Below are positions 34,887 to 44,310 of a stretch of DNA of 61,291 bases, in pieces (the first letter of the stretch is position 1; each line of letters opens with the position of its first letter). The notes beneath the pieces are model-generated. The model saw only the letters and a program-made list of their open reading frames with translations, had not been told where the DNA came from and did not search any database. Both the position numbers and the translations under genes were made by a program. Source of the stretch: Nitrospina sp. (GTDB taxonomy: Bacteria; Nitrospinota; Nitrospinia; Nitrospinales; VA-1); the NCBI GenBank assembly GCA_018653085.1, contig JABIAY010000077.1:1-61291 (forward strand). Direction: 5' to 3'.

Positions 34887-35129
34887 TTATTTGCTTTTGG
34901 GCTTATAGGGTCCCGTACGAAGATAGTTATCATTCATTTTCACGTGAGCATCAATCTGGGGAGCGTCCTGGTTCTTACCCTCAGGATGGCCGTCCTCGAA
35001 TTTTTTTGATAGAAGGTTTTTAGTTTTATCTGATAGGATTACAGACCTCTGCTCCCGGGTTCGGAGTTTTCGTTTGCCAAATGTTTTTAGATATTTTTTT
35101 TTGTCCTCATGGGACATATTCATGACCAT
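34887..35129 (-). CDS. Hypothetical basic protein, about 80 residues
   Basis: Starts MVMNMSHEDKKKYLKTFGKR and continues basic and hydrophilic (LRTREQRSVILSDKTKN, YLRTGPYKPKSK). No membrane segment or known domain. The ATG at 35129 is chosen because GAGGTG lies at the right distance; a GTG nine bases earlier would be inside that site. Unknown function, possibly RNA- or DNA-binding from its charge. Confidence 0.55.
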   Translation of the reverse strand: MVMNMSHEDKKKYLKTFGKRKLRTREQRSVILSDKTKNLLSKKFEDGHPEGKNQDAPQIDAHVKMNDNYLRTGPYKPKSK

Positions 35130-35210
35130 ATAAGTCACCTCATATAATGAAGGTTAAGAATAGCGGAATTGGTCCAACACTATTCAAGATACGACATTTT
35201 CAGCCCCTTT

Positions 35211-35216
35211 TATAAT
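35211..35216 (+). promoter_or_regulatory. -10 box close to the mgtE start
   Basis: A perfect TATAAT ends 8 bases before the ATG of mgtE, so the transcript leader would be 0-3 bases long. No good -35 is seen at 16-18 bases. Third case in this window of a -10 box almost touching a start codon. Confidence 0.35.
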
Positions 35217-35224
35217 TATTTTTC

Positions 35225-36577
35225 ATGCCGATAGAAAAAATTAAAGAAGCTTTCAAAGATCCAGAAAACCAGGATGATGCTTTGCGTTCGCTCATTTTCG
35301 ACTTGGATCACTTTGAAATTGCCCGGCGACTTCACGAATTGAACCTGGAACATAAAGTAAGGGTCTTTCACCTTCTTGAGGATGATGAGAAGAGGCAGGA
35401 GCTTCTTTATGAAACAGACATGGATAGTCGGCTTGAGATTCAGGAAAATCTGGATAGAGACTATTTAGCCGCCCTTCTGGATGATATGCCGGAAGATGAA
35501 GCTACGGATATTATTCAAGAGCTTCCTGGAGATGCCCAGGACGAACTCCTGAGCAAAATGGAGGTTCAGGACGCTGAGATCATCAAGGACCTGATCCGTT
35601 ATGAAGAAGAAACTGCTGGCGGCCTGATGACTCCGCATTTTAACAAAATCCCTTTTGACAGCAGGGCTGGAGATATATTTACCAAGATAAGGAGAGAATC
35701 CAATAAAGAGATTCCTCCTTATTTCTACGTCGTAAATCAAAGCAATCAGTTACTAGGATTTTTTAAGTTGAGGGACTTGATGAATATTCAAACCTCAGCC
35801 CTGGCAAAAGAATTCATCCGCCCCGAAACTCCCAAAGTGTACTTGAATGATCCCTGCGAAAAGGTGGCTCACCTCATGGGACAGGAACATTTGAGTAGCT
35901 TGCCCGTTGTGGATGATGACAATGTGATTCAGGGAATCATCACCTTTGACGATGTAATTCGGGTCATGCAGGACAGTGCCAGTGAAGATATTTACACAAT
36001 GGTTGGAACCGCCAAGGTAGATCCCTTCGCAAAAAAAATAAGCAACAAAATTATTGCCCGGGCACCCTGGTTACTCACAACTTTCATTGGAGGATTGGTC
36101 AGCGCCTGGTTATTGGGGGCTTACCAGACAACACTTGCCGATTATGCCGCCGTTATATTTTTCATTCCTTTTGTAATGGGGTTAGCAGGAAATGTTGGAA
36201 TTCAGGGTGCCACTGTTATTGTGAGAGGGCTGGCAACAGGAGATATTCAAAAAGATAATCTCGCCACAGTGGTCAAAAGTGAAATTTCGGTTGGAATATT
36301 AAATGGTGTGATTTTTGGATTGCTGTGCGGCGGCCTGGTTTACCTGACTTCTGAGTCCTTCATGCATACCAACCCGGTGCTGGGTTGGGTGGTTGGAACG
36401 GGAATTATCCTCGCTGTCTCCCTGGCATCCCTGCTGGGATCATTGACCCCTACCCTGTTCATAAACCTGAATATTGATCCCGCCATCAGCACGGGTCCGA
36501 TCATTACTGTCATCAACGATATTCTTGGGCTGGCAATTTATCTTGCGACAGCGGCCTATTTTTTCTCAACTTTATAA
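35225..36577 (+). CDS. mgtE: Magnesium transporter MgtE
   Basis: 450 residues: N-terminal helical superfamily domain (about 20-125, LAALLDDMPEDEATDIIQEL), two CBS domains (about 135-255, with ETAGGLMTPHF), and five membrane helices with the pore motif FVMGLAGNVGIQGATVIVRG. MgtE is a homodimeric Mg2+ channel gated by intracellular magnesium through the N and CBS domains. No Mg-sensing leader is possible if the transcript is leaderless. Confidence 0.93.
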   Translation: MPIEKIKEAFKDPENQDDALRSLIFDLDHFEIARRLHELNLEHKVRVFHLLEDDEKRQELLYETDMDSRLEIQENLDRDYLAALLDDMPEDEATDIIQELPGDAQDELLSKMEVQDAEIIKDLIRYEEETAGGLMTPHFNKIPFDSRAGDIFTKIRRESNKEIPPYFYVVNQSNQLLGFFKLRDLMNIQTSALAKEFIRPETPKVYLNDPCEKVAHLMGQEHLSSLPVVDDDNVIQGIITFDDVIRVMQDSASEDIYTMVGTAKVDPFAKKISNKIIARAPWLLTTFIGGLVSAWLLGAYQTTLADYAAVIFFIPFVMGLAGNVGIQGATVIVRGLATGDIQKDNLATVVKSEISVGILNGVIFGLLCGGLVYLTSESFMHTNPVLGWVVGTGIILAVSLASLLGSLTPTLFINLNIDPAISTGPIITVINDILGLAIYLATAAYFFSTL

Positions 36578-36608
36578 AGAGATTTTTGAGCAAAAAAAAT
36601 AATCTCTT
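36577..36608. terminator. Possible bidirectional hairpin after mgtE
   Basis: AAGAGATT at the mgtE stop pairs with AATCTCTT (36601-36608) around a ~16-base loop rich in A and T. It sits between convergent genes. The long loop makes it a weak terminator candidate. Confidence 0.3.
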
Positions 36609-36646
36609 ACTCTAGCAGAGACAGTCATTGGTAGTCGGGTCTCGCG

Positions 36647-36895
36647 TTATGCTGGCTCTTCTTTCAGTTCCACTTCAATTAAAGCGGTATCCACTTCAAC
36701 ATAATCCCCTTCCATCACATAAAATTCTTTAACTATTCCTTCCACCTCCGACAGCAAGGTAAAATATCCCTCGGAAATAATTTCAGCCACGGCAGTACCC
36801 GGCACAACTTTATCGCCTTTCCTGACCAGATATTTATCCACCTTGCCGGAAGTCATGGTGTTATACATGGAAGCCATGACAATATAATCTTCCAT
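36647..36895 (-). CDS. Stand-alone biotinyl/lipoyl-like domain lacking the modified lysine
   Basis: 82 residues matching one biotin/lipoyl attachment hammerhead: GKVDKYLVRKGDKVVPGT, AVAEIISEGYFTLLSEVEG, VKEFYVMEGDYVEVDTALI. The loop where the acceptor lysine should be (usually ETDKA or AMKM) reads ISEGYFTLL with no lysine. It is therefore unlikely to carry biotin or lipoate; it may be a structural or binding domain or a degenerate relic. No carboxylase or dehydrogenase is adjacent. Confidence 0.75.
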   Translation of the reverse strand: MEDYIVMASMYNTMTSGKVDKYLVRKGDKVVPGTAVAEIISEGYFTLLSEVEGIVKEFYVMEGDYVEVDTALIEVELKEEPA

Positions 36896-36988
36896 AATGC
36901 TCCCCCCAAACCCGAGATATGGATTAAAACAATTTATTCCTGAGATATTAAACAGTATAATGAAGCAACCTTTAACCCACTTTTCACC

Positions 36989-37204
36989 ATGAAGCTAAGA
37001 ACCGGCGACAACCTTTATGAACCGCTTTCCAGAAACACCGGAGAAATAACTTCCATCATTGAGCATCCAAATGGGAAAGTAGTTAAAGTGCGCTGGCGGC
37101 TTGACGGCCAGCTTCCCCACGACACCGAGCTATTCTACAAAAAAGTGCAAAAATGCGTTCGGGACGGACTCTACGAACACACCCCGAAGCAGGATTCCCC
37201 TTAA
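36989..37204 (+). CDS. Hypothetical small beta-rich protein, 71 residues
   Basis: MKLRTGDNLYEPLSRNTGEI, then IIEHPNGKVVKVRWRLDGQL suggest a small beta-barrel (KOW/SH3-like) fold; no family is recognised. No signal peptide. A repeat hairpin starts at the first base after its TAA stop (37202-37204). Function unknown. Confidence 0.6.
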   Translation: MKLRTGDNLYEPLSRNTGEITSIIEHPNGKVVKVRWRLDGQLPHDTELFYKKVQKCVRDGLYEHTPKQDSP

Positions 37205-37296
37205 CCAGCGTACCGCTGGACCCGATGAGCAGTGACTTTCTTGGCGAGAAATTGTTTTTCTCGGCTTGAAAAACCCTTGCCAATTCCCCACCCCGC
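37205..37296 (+). repeat. Dispersed palindromic repeat, copy D
   Basis: CCAGCG (37205-37210), loop TAC, CGCTGG (37214-37219), then GACCCGATGAGCAGTGAC, TTGGCGAGAAATTG, TCTCGGCTTGAAA and CCCTTGCC. The first stem base follows the stop codon directly. It fills the convergent gap up to the ABM-domain gene. Confidence 0.75.
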
Positions 37297-37303
37297 CAAA
37301 GAT

Positions 37304-37588
37304 TTAGTGTTTGTAAACCGTATGAGAAGGACGGCCCGCAAGAATATTTTCCTTGCCCCAATTCACTACACCTTTAAATTTGTCAGACTGGATAAATTCA
37401 TTATATGCATCCTCAGAATTCCACTCTGAAACAATCAGGTAGGACTGAGCATCGCTCACATCCTTATATAAAGACGATTTAGAATGCCCTTCCATTTCAT
37501 TCATCACCTTTATAACCGTAACAAAAGCGTCTTCAAAAATCTTTTCTTTCCCTGGGATCATTTTATAGTTCATTCCTATGGTAACCAT
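37304..37588 (-). CDS. Antibiotic-biosynthesis-monooxygenase (ABM) domain protein
   Basis: 94 residues, a dimeric alpha/beta ferredoxin-like fold: MVTIGMNYKMIPGKEKIFED, GHSKSSLYKDVSDAQSYLIV, SEWNSEDAYNEFIQSDKF. The ABM superfamily includes quinol monooxygenases, haem-degrading IsdG-type enzymes and many orphans. The SEW-x4-A-x2-F pattern is usual for the group; no specific substrate can be read. Confidence 0.8.
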   Translation of the reverse strand: MVTIGMNYKMIPGKEKIFEDAFVTVIKVMNEMEGHSKSSLYKDVSDAQSYLIVSEWNSEDAYNEFIQSDKFKGVVNWGKENILAGRPSHTVYKH

Positions 37589-37624
37589 CTCGCCCTCCTC
37601 TTTAAACAGCTAACAATAATTTTA

Positions 37625-38635
37625 TCAGGCAACAAGGCACTCCGTTCTCGCACCCTGCTGCACATTGATAGATTCTAAACCAAAAATACTTTTAATAATT
37701 GAAAGGTTCTCCTTTTTATGCCCCACAAAATTAGATAGCTTTTTTGCAGGCACCCTGAAAGTAACCGATGATGGAGCCTGATTCAATGCCCGGATCATAT
37801 TTATCATTTGGTCCCGGGCAATACGGCTGTCGACCAGATAACGGAATGAGGGATGAAAAGGTCCATCCACATAACTCTCCAGCAAAGATTGATCTGGGTG
37901 CAAGCCCACTCTAATAACAGAAATTCCGGCTCTTTCAAATTGGACAACGGCTTCTTTAACCGCTTTAATCATTCTTTCCAAATCCCAGGGAGCAAATGTC
38001 CCCTGCCGGTACATATCAAATAATCCCGTATTTTTAACAACCAGCGTGGGATAAATCCTGACAAAATCTGGACTGAGGTTTATCACATCCTCAACCGATT
38101 TTTGGAATTTTTTCTCACTGTCTCCAGGGAGCCCCGGCATTAATTGCAGACCCAAACGAAATCCCATCCCGCGAATTTTCTCGACAGCCGACAAAATAAC
38201 ATCAAAGGAACACTCACGCCCCACCAACTTTAAAACATCATCATCCGTAGACTGAATGCCCAGCTCCACTGCTTTCACATTATATTGACGCAACATTGCA
38301 AGTCGGGTTTCATCAATGAACAAGGCGTGAGTTGAAACCCGGATCGATTGGATTTGTCCCGATAAAATCCATGGCTGAACCAAAGAGAGCAAATACTCCT
38401 GGCGCTCCGAAGGAATACCAGTAAAACTTCCTCCGAAGAAGGCCACCTCTCTTGTCTCAGGCATGCAGTCTGGATCCAGCCCCCCTAAATAAGTACGCAG
38501 GGTTTCTTCGAGCATGACCTTATCTGCTTTTTCACTTGTGCCGGTTATTTTCGTCTGGTTACAGAATGAGCAACGGTACGGGCACCCCTCATGGGACACA
38601 AATATGGGGATGATCATATGCTTTTTATTTTTCAC
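37625..38635 (-). CDS. Radical SAM protein, Elp3-like
   Basis: 336 residues. The cluster-binding motif CPYRCSFC (C-x3-C-x2-C, residues 18-25) is followed by VAFFGGSFTGIPSERQEYLL, LGIQSTDDDVLKLVGREC and LQLMPGLPGD, as in the Elp3/HemN-like group. No acetyltransferase domain follows, so it is not a full tRNA-modifying Elp3. It lies downstream of rnc in the same direction, and similar genes are often found there in several phyla. Confidence 0.85.
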   Translation of the reverse strand: MKNKKHMIIPIFVSHEGCPYRCSFCNQTKITGTSEKADKVMLEETLRTYLGGLDPDCMPETREVAFFGGSFTGIPSERQEYLLSLVQPWILSGQIQSIRVSTHALFIDETRLAMLRQYNVKAVELGIQSTDDDVLKLVGRECSFDVILSAVEKIRGMGFRLGLQLMPGLPGDSEKKFQKSVEDVINLSPDFVRIYPTLVVKNTGLFDMYRQGTFAPWDLERMIKAVKEAVVQFERAGISVIRVGLHPDQSLLESYVDGPFHPSFRYLVDSRIARDQMINMIRALNQAPSSVTFRVPAKKLSNFVGHKKENLSIIKSIFGLESINVQQGARTECLVA

Positions 38636-38665
38636 AGGATATTTTCACAAAGTCAGTGAGGGAGA

Positions 38666-38866
38666 CTATAACAACCCGGACAGATAATTGAAAAACTGGT
38701 TAAAAGATCGCCAGATTCCCATCAAGACAAGAGTTACAAAAAAGCATCCCAGTGCTATGCTGAAACCAAACACGATTTTCGATCCAATAGTTTCCGGCTC
38801 AAAACTCGGAGGCTCTTTGTCCTGGGGAATAGGATCTCTTTCATAAGGTAATCTGGGGTTGGGCAT
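38666..38866 (-). CDS. Small single-pass membrane protein, 66 residues
   Basis: A proline- and charge-rich N-terminus (MPNPRLPYERDPIPQDKEPP) precedes one membrane helix (about 30-52, IVFGFSIALGCFFVTLVLMG). No recognised family. It stands 30 bases upstream of the radical SAM gene and 29 bases downstream of the pentapeptide gene, all on the minus strand, and is probably cotranscribed. Confidence 0.6.
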   Translation of the reverse strand: MPNPRLPYERDPIPQDKEPPSFEPETIGSKIVFGFSIALGCFFVTLVLMGIWRSFNQFFNYLSGLL

Positions 38867-38895
38867 GGCAGATATTTTTCAGATCAGGGGTTCTG

Positions 38896-39300
38896 TTATT
38901 CCTGGCACTCGCAATATCCATCCTCGGTCCAGTGAATGGTAATATAATCGGGGAAAATCGTGTCTTTGTCAAAGTTGGCTACTTCCAACTGGTCGCAAGT
39001 CAAGTTGACAGCTCCTTTCAGATTCGCCCCATGCAAATAAGAATCCATAAGTTCAGCATCCTTCAAGTCCGCATCCACGAGGTTTGCCTCACTCAAAACC
39101 GCCTGCGTCAGATCAGCTCCAGCCAGACTTGCTTTACGGAGATCTGCCTTGATCAAGTAAGCGGAAGTCAAATCGGCCTGGGTCAAATCTGCCCCATCCA
39201 GTTTAGCACCCATTAACTTGGCGTTACTGAGGTCTATCCCCCTCAACTTACTTTTAGAAGCCTCAACTTCTTTCTTTTTTAAAATCCAGTCTTCCAGCAT
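38896..39300 (-). CDS. Pentapeptide-repeat protein
   Basis: 134 residues. Residues ~20-100 are built of about 14 A(D/N)LxX pentapeptides (LSNAKLMGAKLDGADLTQAD, AYLIKADLRKASLAGADL, ANLVDADLKDAEL), which form a right-handed quadrilateral beta-helix. The C-terminus (DTIFPDYITIHW) is not repeated. Some members mimic DNA and protect gyrase, but most are of unknown role. Cytoplasmic; no signal peptide. Confidence 0.85.
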   Translation of the reverse strand: MLEDWILKKKEVEASKSKLRGIDLSNAKLMGAKLDGADLTQADLTSAYLIKADLRKASLAGADLTQAVLSEANLVDADLKDAELMDSYLHGANLKGAVNLTCDQLEVANFDKDTIFPDYITIHWTEDGYCECQE

Positions 39301-39351
39301 AGTTCTATGATGCTATTTTAACCAAACAGGTTCTACTTTTTCTACGATCCG

Positions 39352-40074
39352 CTAGGCTTTAGAGGAGTCTGAATAACTTTTCATGGCCATTTTAGCCGCC
39401 GCCTGTTCCGCTTCCTTTTTACTTTTCCCAAAACCATTTCCCGCAACTTTATTCTTGATCGTTACGACAACTTCAAATTCTTTTGCGTGGTCCGGCCCCA
39501 GTTCGTTGACCACTTTGTAGGAGGGTGTGCAAATAAATTGATTCTGTGTGTACTCCTGCAGGTCACTTTTAAAATCCCTGAATGACCATGAGTCGGCAAA
39601 TTTAGATATTTCCACTTTTACCAAAGGAAGAAATACCCGGGTTGCAGAGTCCAGCCCGCCATCTCTAAACAAGGCTCCAGCAACCGCCTCGAAAGCATTT
39701 GCCAGAAGCGAAGGTTTGTCTCTGCCGCCAGACAAATCTTCTCCCTTCCCAAGAAGCAGATATTTCCCCAGTTCTATTTTCCTGGCAAGATCGGCCAAGC
39801 AACTCTCGTTGACAACCGCCGCACGAATTTTTGACAAAGTCCCCTCTGCATAGTCACCGAACTCATCTACCAGATAATCACTAACCAGTATATCAAGAAC
39901 GGAGTCCCCCAAAAATTCAAACCTCTCGTTATGCTTGAGAGTTTCATTTCTTTCGTTCACGTAGGATTTATGAGTCAGGGCTTTGTTGAGAAGTCTCAGG
40001 TCGGAAAAGGCATAGCCAAGGGTTTCCTGTAGGGAAGCAACTTCTTGGGCGCGATCGGAGGAAACTTCAATCAT
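39352..40074 (-). CDS. rnc: Ribonuclease III
   Basis: 240 residues. The signature NERFEFLGDSVLDILVSDYL carries the catalytic acidic residues, with the second acidic set in LLANAFEAVAGALFRDGG, and a C-terminal double-stranded RNA-binding domain (SDLQEYTQNQF, AGNGFGKSKKEAEQAAAKMA). It processes rRNA and structured mRNA. It starts 14 bases after fabF, closing the fatty-acid cluster, an arrangement known from several bacteria. Confidence 0.95.
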   Translation of the reverse strand: MIEVSSDRAQEVASLQETLGYAFSDLRLLNKALTHKSYVNERNETLKHNERFEFLGDSVLDILVSDYLVDEFGDYAEGTLSKIRAAVVNESCLADLARKIELGKYLLLGKGEDLSGGRDKPSLLANAFEAVAGALFRDGGLDSATRVFLPLVKVEISKFADSWSFRDFKSDLQEYTQNQFICTPSYKVVNELGPDHAKEFEVVVTIKNKVAGNGFGKSKKEAEQAAAKMAMKSYSDSSKA

Positions 40075-40088
40075 AGCGGAAATTGGTT

Positions 40089-41324
40089 TTAAAATTTCTT
40101 AAAAATAAGGACTCCGTTGGTTCCTCCAAAACCAAAGGAATTGGAAACACAAACATTCAAATTTCTTTCACGGGCCTCATTTGGCACATAGTCCAAATCG
40201 CAGTCAGGGTCAGGAGTGGTGTAATTGATGGTAGGAGGAATCACCCCTTTCTCCATAGCAAGAAGGGCAAAAATTGCTTCGACACCTCCTGCGGCTCCCA
40301 GTAAATGACCTGTCATGGATTTGGTAGAACTGACAGCCAGCTTATAGGCATGATCACCAAATGCGGTTTTAATGGCTTGCGTCTCCGTTGCATCTGCGGC
40401 GGTAGAAGTTCCATGGGCGTTAATATAGTCTACATCTTCTTTATTAATTCCCGCGTTGTTCAAGGCCAGTTTCAGACAACGCGCGGCACCCTCGCCACCG
40501 GGAGCAGTAGCAGTGATATGGTAGGCATCTCCATTGAGACCATAACCGACAATTTCACCATAAATTTTAGCCCCGCGTTTTTTGGCACTCTCGAGTTCTT
40601 CAAGGATAAGCACCCCGCCGCCTTCTCCTATAACGAAACCATCCCGGTCCTTGTCAAAAGGTCGACTGGCACCCTGAGGATCATCGTTGCGGGTAGATAG
40701 GGCCTTGGCGGCATTAAAGCCCCCAACACAAAGAGGAGTGATGACCGACTCGGTACCCCCGGCAAACATGACATCAGCATCGCCATACTGAATAAACCTT
40801 GCGGCTTCGCCAATAGAATGGGTTCCCGTAGCACAGGCGGTGACCACACAGGAGTTGGGCCCCTTGGCTCCAAACGTGATGGAAACCTGACCGGATGCCA
40901 GGTTGGCAATCAGCATGGGAATAAAAAAAGGAGTGATTTTTTTCACTCCCCTCGCCTTGAAAATATCGTGATATTTTTCGATCGCAGGCAAGCCGCCTAA
41001 ACCAACCCCGACTATAACGCCGACCCGCTCCGCATTCTGCTCATTGATTTCAAAACCGGAATCCTCCAAGGCCATTTGACTACAGGCCACGGCATAATGG
41101 ATAAACCGATCCATCTTCTTTATCTCTTTGTGGTCTATATATTTTTCTGGATCAAACCCCTTAACTTCCCCGGCGATTTTAACAGGAAAATTTTCATCAG
41201 GAGTGAAGGTTTTTATAAAATCAACCCCTGACCGGCCTTCAAATAAAGCCGTTTCATTTTCCTTCAGCCCAAGACCCAAAGGCGAAACGATCCCCAATCC
41301 AGTAACGACAACGCGTCTTTTCAT
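40089..41324 (-). CDS. fabF: 3-oxoacyl-ACP synthase II
   Basis: 411 residues. The catalytic cysteine is C164 in [11 protein letters not shown], with histidines in [13 protein letters not shown] and [15 protein letters not shown] and the GFGGTNG loop at the end. It elongates acyl-ACP with malonyl-ACP. Standard length and start [17 protein letters not shown]. It follows acpP by 29 bases. Confidence 0.96.
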   Translation of the reverse strand: MKRRVVVTGLGIVSPLGLGLKENETALFEGRSGVDFIKTFTPDENFPVKIAGEVKGFDPEKYIDHKEIKKMDRFIHYAVACSQMALEDSGFEINEQNAERVGVIVGVGLGGLPAIEKYHDIFKARGVKKITPFFIPMLIANLASGQVSITFGAKGPNSCVVTACATGTHSIGEAARFIQYGDADVMFAGGTESVITPLCVGGFNAAKALSTRNDDPQGASRPFDKDRDGFVIGEGGGVLILEELESAKKRGAKIYGEIVGYGLNGDAYHITATAPGGEGAARCLKLALNNAGINKEDVDYINAHGTSTAADATETQAIKTAFGDHAYKLAVSSTKSMTGHLLGAAGGVEAIFALLAMEKGVIPPTINYTTPDPDCDLDYVPNEARERNLNVCVSNSFGFGGTNGVLIFKKF

Positions 41325-41353
41325 GCATACACCCTGGGGATTATTATGACCAA

Positions 41354-41587
41354 TCAGTTGGTCCGGCTGTTTATATAACTTGTAGCATCTTTAACCGTGG
41401 CAATTTTTTCAGCCTCATCATCGGGAATTTCAATATCAAATTCCTCCTCAAGAGCCATAACCAATTCCACCGTATCCAGAGAATCCGCTCCAAGATCATC
41501 AATAAAAGATGCCTCGGCTGTGACCTGTTTTTCATCAACCCCTAACTGGTCAACGATAATTTCTTTAACTTTTTCTTCAACAGACAT
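41354..41587 (-). CDS. acpP: Acyl carrier protein
   Basis: 77 residues, acidic. The phosphopantetheine serine is S36 in [12 protein letters not shown], and the sequence is close to the general AcpP pattern ([26 protein letters not shown]). It carries the growing acyl chain for the neighbouring Fab enzymes. An AAGGAG ribosome site precedes the ATG. Confidence 0.97.
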   Translation of the reverse strand: MSVEEKVKEIIVDQLGVDEKQVTAEASFIDDLGADSLDTVELVMALEEEFDIEIPDDEAEKIATVKDATSYINSRTN

Positions 41588-41605
41588 AATTACTCCTTAT
41601 TGAAA

Positions 41606-42346
41606 TCACATCAACATACCACCATTAACATTAATAACCTGTCCCGTTATATAACTAGACTTATCGGAAACCAAAAAAGCAACACAGCGCGCCACATCTT
41701 CCGGCAAACCCAGTTTGGCCAGAGGCACTTGCTCAATCAAAGCTTGGCGCACCGAGTCATCTAAAACTCGTGTCATTTCCGTATCGATAAAACCGGGTGC
41801 CACCGCATTCACTCTTATTCCTCGTGATGCAACTTCACGGGCCATGGTTTTTGTCAAACCAATCACTCCAGCCTTGGATGCGGAATAGTTGGCCTGACCA
41901 AAATTGCCCATCACCCCAACAATCGATGCGATATTGACAATGGCTCCACTTTTTTGTTTCATCATCTGCTTTGCCGCCTGCTGGCCGCAAAGAAAACTCC
42001 CTTTTAAATTAATATCGAGAACAAGGTCCCAATCTGATTCTTTCATCCGTATCATCAAACCGTCACGAGTGATCCCCGCGTTATTGACCAGGATATCCAC
42101 CGGCTTTTTATCTTTCAAGATGGAATCAAAAACCTGTTTCACCTCAGCAGGATTTGAGACATCAATTTTAACAGCAGAAGCGGAGCCTCCACTATTGTTT
42201 ATGGCCTCGGCTGTGGCCTCTGCACCTTCCAGGTTCACATCCCCCAGCACCACATGAGCTCCATTGCGGACCAGCTCCTCACTGATGGTTTTGCCGATAC
42301 CCTGAGCCCCTCCTGTGACCAAAGCCACCTTGTTTTGCAGTTCCAT
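41606..42346 (-). CDS. fabG: 3-oxoacyl-ACP reductase
   Basis: 246-residue SDR. The NADP-binding motif is TGGAQGIGK, the structural motif NNAG is in VDILVNNAGITRDG, and the catalytic Ser-Tyr-Lys set ends in YSASKAG. It reduces 3-oxoacyl-ACP. The C-terminus GQVINVNGGMLM is typical. It lies 18 bases after fabD and 18 before acpP. Confidence 0.96.
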   Translation of the reverse strand: MELQNKVALVTGGAQGIGKTISEELVRNGAHVVLGDVNLEGAEATAEAINNSGGSASAVKIDVSNPAEVKQVFDSILKDKKPVDILVNNAGITRDGLMIRMKESDWDLVLDINLKGSFLCGQQAAKQMMKQKSGAIVNIASIVGVMGNFGQANYSASKAGVIGLTKTMAREVASRGIRVNAVAPGFIDTEMTRVLDDSVRQALIEQVPLAKLGLPEDVARCVAFLVSDKSSYITGQVINVNGGMLM

Positions 42347-42364
42347 TAAAAATCCACGTTTAAA

Positions 42365-43306
42365 TCAATTTCCGTTTAAAGCCGCCAGGGTTTGCGACAA
42401 ACTTTCCCGGTCACCCACCTGACAACATTTGATACTTCTATCAAACCTTTTTATCAGACCGCTCAATACTTTTCCCGCTCCCAGTTCGACAACCGTTTCA
42501 ATCCCCTGATCCACCAGCACCTGCATCGTTTCAGACCAGCGTACGGGAGAACAAACCTGCTTAACAAGGGCTGATCTTGCATCACTCCCTTTGGTGATGG
42601 GTTTGGCCTCGATATTGGTGATTACAGGATAGGACAGGTCGTGAAACTCGGTCTGCTCCAGTTCTTTCTGAAGCTTTATTTCAGCCGGCTTCATAAGGGC
42701 ACTATGAAACGGCGCACTCACCGGCAAGGGCACTGCTTTTTTCGCGCCAGCCTGCAACGCCTTTTCGGAAACCTGCTCAACGGCCTCTTTATGACCTGCG
42801 ATGACCGTTTGCACAGGACTGTTTAAGTTTGCGGGCTGAACCATACAGGAATCTTGAGAAACCTGATCGCACAATTGCTGAAGTGTCTCGATCTCCAACC
42901 CGATAATGGCGGCCATTGATCCCACCCCAACCGGAACCGCTTCCTGCATGAACTGACCACGTAACCGGACCAGCCTCACCGCATCCTTAAATTGAAGAGC
43001 CCCTGCAGAGACCAATGCCGAAAATTCACCCAGGCTATGGCCCGCCGCAAGTACCGAATCTATACCATTTTCCCTTAATATTTTCAAGGCCATTGTACTG
43101 TGCACCAGCAGTGCCGGCTGAGTATTTTCCGTCAACTTCAAAGTTTCTTCAGGGCCATTAAAACAAATACTTGAAAGGTCATATCCTAAAACATCATTGG
43201 CCTCTTCCATGAGCTCTCGAGCCGATGGAACATGGTCATAAAAATCCTTACCCATGCCGACAAACTGGGAACCCTGACCTGGAAATACAAACGCAGTTTT
43301 CACCAC
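42365..43306 (-). CDS. fabD: Malonyl-CoA:ACP transacylase
   Basis: 313 residues. The N-terminus TAFVFPGQGSQFVGMG and the nucleophile serine S91 in AGHSLGEFSAL identify it; the catalytic histidine is in VSAPFHSALM. It loads malonate on ACP. The start overlaps the fabH stop by 7 bases, so translation is coupled. Confidence 0.96.
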   Translation of the reverse strand: MVKTAFVFPGQGSQFVGMGKDFYDHVPSARELMEEANDVLGYDLSSICFNGPEETLKLTENTQPALLVHSTMALKILRENGIDSVLAAGHSLGEFSALVSAGALQFKDAVRLVRLRGQFMQEAVPVGVGSMAAIIGLEIETLQQLCDQVSQDSCMVQPANLNSPVQTVIAGHKEAVEQVSEKALQAGAKKAVPLPVSAPFHSALMKPAEIKLQKELEQTEFHDLSYPVITNIEAKPITKGSDARSALVKQVCSPVRWSETMQVLVDQGIETVVELGAGKVLSGLIKRFDRSIKCCQVGDRESLSQTLAALNGN

Positions 43307-44295
43307 TTGATCACCGCCGATCCCCAGGTCAACCCGGCCCCGACCGCCCCCAGAACAGAGGTATCCCCTGGTTGAACACGTCCACTCCGCCAGGCCTCAT
43401 TGATCCCGATCGGGATAGAAGCGGCAGACGTATTGCCATATTTATGAATATTCATCAATACTTTTTCCATTGGATATTTCAGCCTTTCGGCAACAGCACG
43501 AATAATTCTTTCATTAGCCTGATGAGGTATCAAAAGGCCAATGTCCTCTATGCCAAGATCATTAAACTGCAAAGCTTCCTGAATCACCTGGGTCATTCTT
43601 TTAACCGCAACCTTGAAAGTTGCGTTGCCGGACATTTTGATGCTGTATTTTTTATCATCTATGTCCTGTTTATTGATTCCCGTCCTGCCAATTCCTCCTG
43701 GGACACAAATCAGGTCAGACAAACTTCCGTCAGAATAAATATGCGTAGACAAAACTCCCGAAGCATTTTTCTGCTCAACCCTTTTCAGTAATACCGCCCC
43801 TGCCCCATCGCCAAACAGTATGCATGTGGACCTATCCGTCCAGTCCACGATCCTGGAGTTGACCTCACTGCCAATGAGTAGAATATGTTTGTAACGACCT
43901 GTCTTTAAATATTGTTCAGCAATGGAAAGTCCAAAAAGAAAACCGGAGCAAACAGCAGAAATGTCATAGGCGGCGGAACCAAAAGCCTGCAGTTCATTTT
44001 GCACAAAACAAGCAGTAGAGGGGAAAAGCACATCCGGACTGGACGTGGCTACAATGATCATATCCACATCTTCAGGGCCGACCCCTGCCGCTTCCAGGGC
44101 TTGTTTACCGGCTTTAGCCGCCATCGTGGATGCAGACTCTTCTTCAGCCGCAATCCGGCGTTCGCGGATGCCCGTTCTCTCGATGATCCACGCATCGGAA
44201 GTATCAAGAGATTTTTCCAAATCCTGATTCGTAAGGATTTTTTCCGGCAAATAAGCGCCAGTTCCTGCGACTACAGCGGTATTAAGATCGGTCAT
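43300..44295 (-). CDS. fabH: 3-oxoacyl-ACP synthase III
   Basis: 331 residues. Catalytic cysteine C116 in DISAVCSGFLFG, histidine in LLIPHQANERII and asparagine in YGNTSAASIPIG. It starts fatty-acid synthesis by condensing acetyl-CoA with malonyl-ACP. It follows plsX by 15 bases in the usual order plsX-fabH-fabD-fabG-acpP-fabF. Confidence 0.96.
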   Translation of the reverse strand: MTDLNTAVVAGTGAYLPEKILTNQDLEKSLDTSDAWIIERTGIRERRIAAEEESASTMAAKAGKQALEAAGVGPEDVDMIIVATSSPDVLFPSTACFVQNELQAFGSAAYDISAVCSGFLFGLSIAEQYLKTGRYKHILLIGSEVNSRIVDWTDRSTCILFGDGAGAVLLKRVEQKNASGVLSTHIYSDGSLSDLICVPGGIGRTGINKQDIDDKKYSIKMSGNATFKVAVKRMTQVIQEALQFNDLGIEDIGLLIPHQANERIIRAVAERLKYPMEKVLMNIHKYGNTSAASIPIGINEAWRSGRVQPGDTSVLGAVGAGLTWGSAVIKW

Positions 44296-44310
44296 CGAAG
44301 TATGGAGTTA

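Noticed and set aside
43225..43791. 188-codon plus-strand frame opposite fabD/fabH
   Set aside because: Lies entirely in antisense of strongly conserved Fab enzymes and shows no domain.
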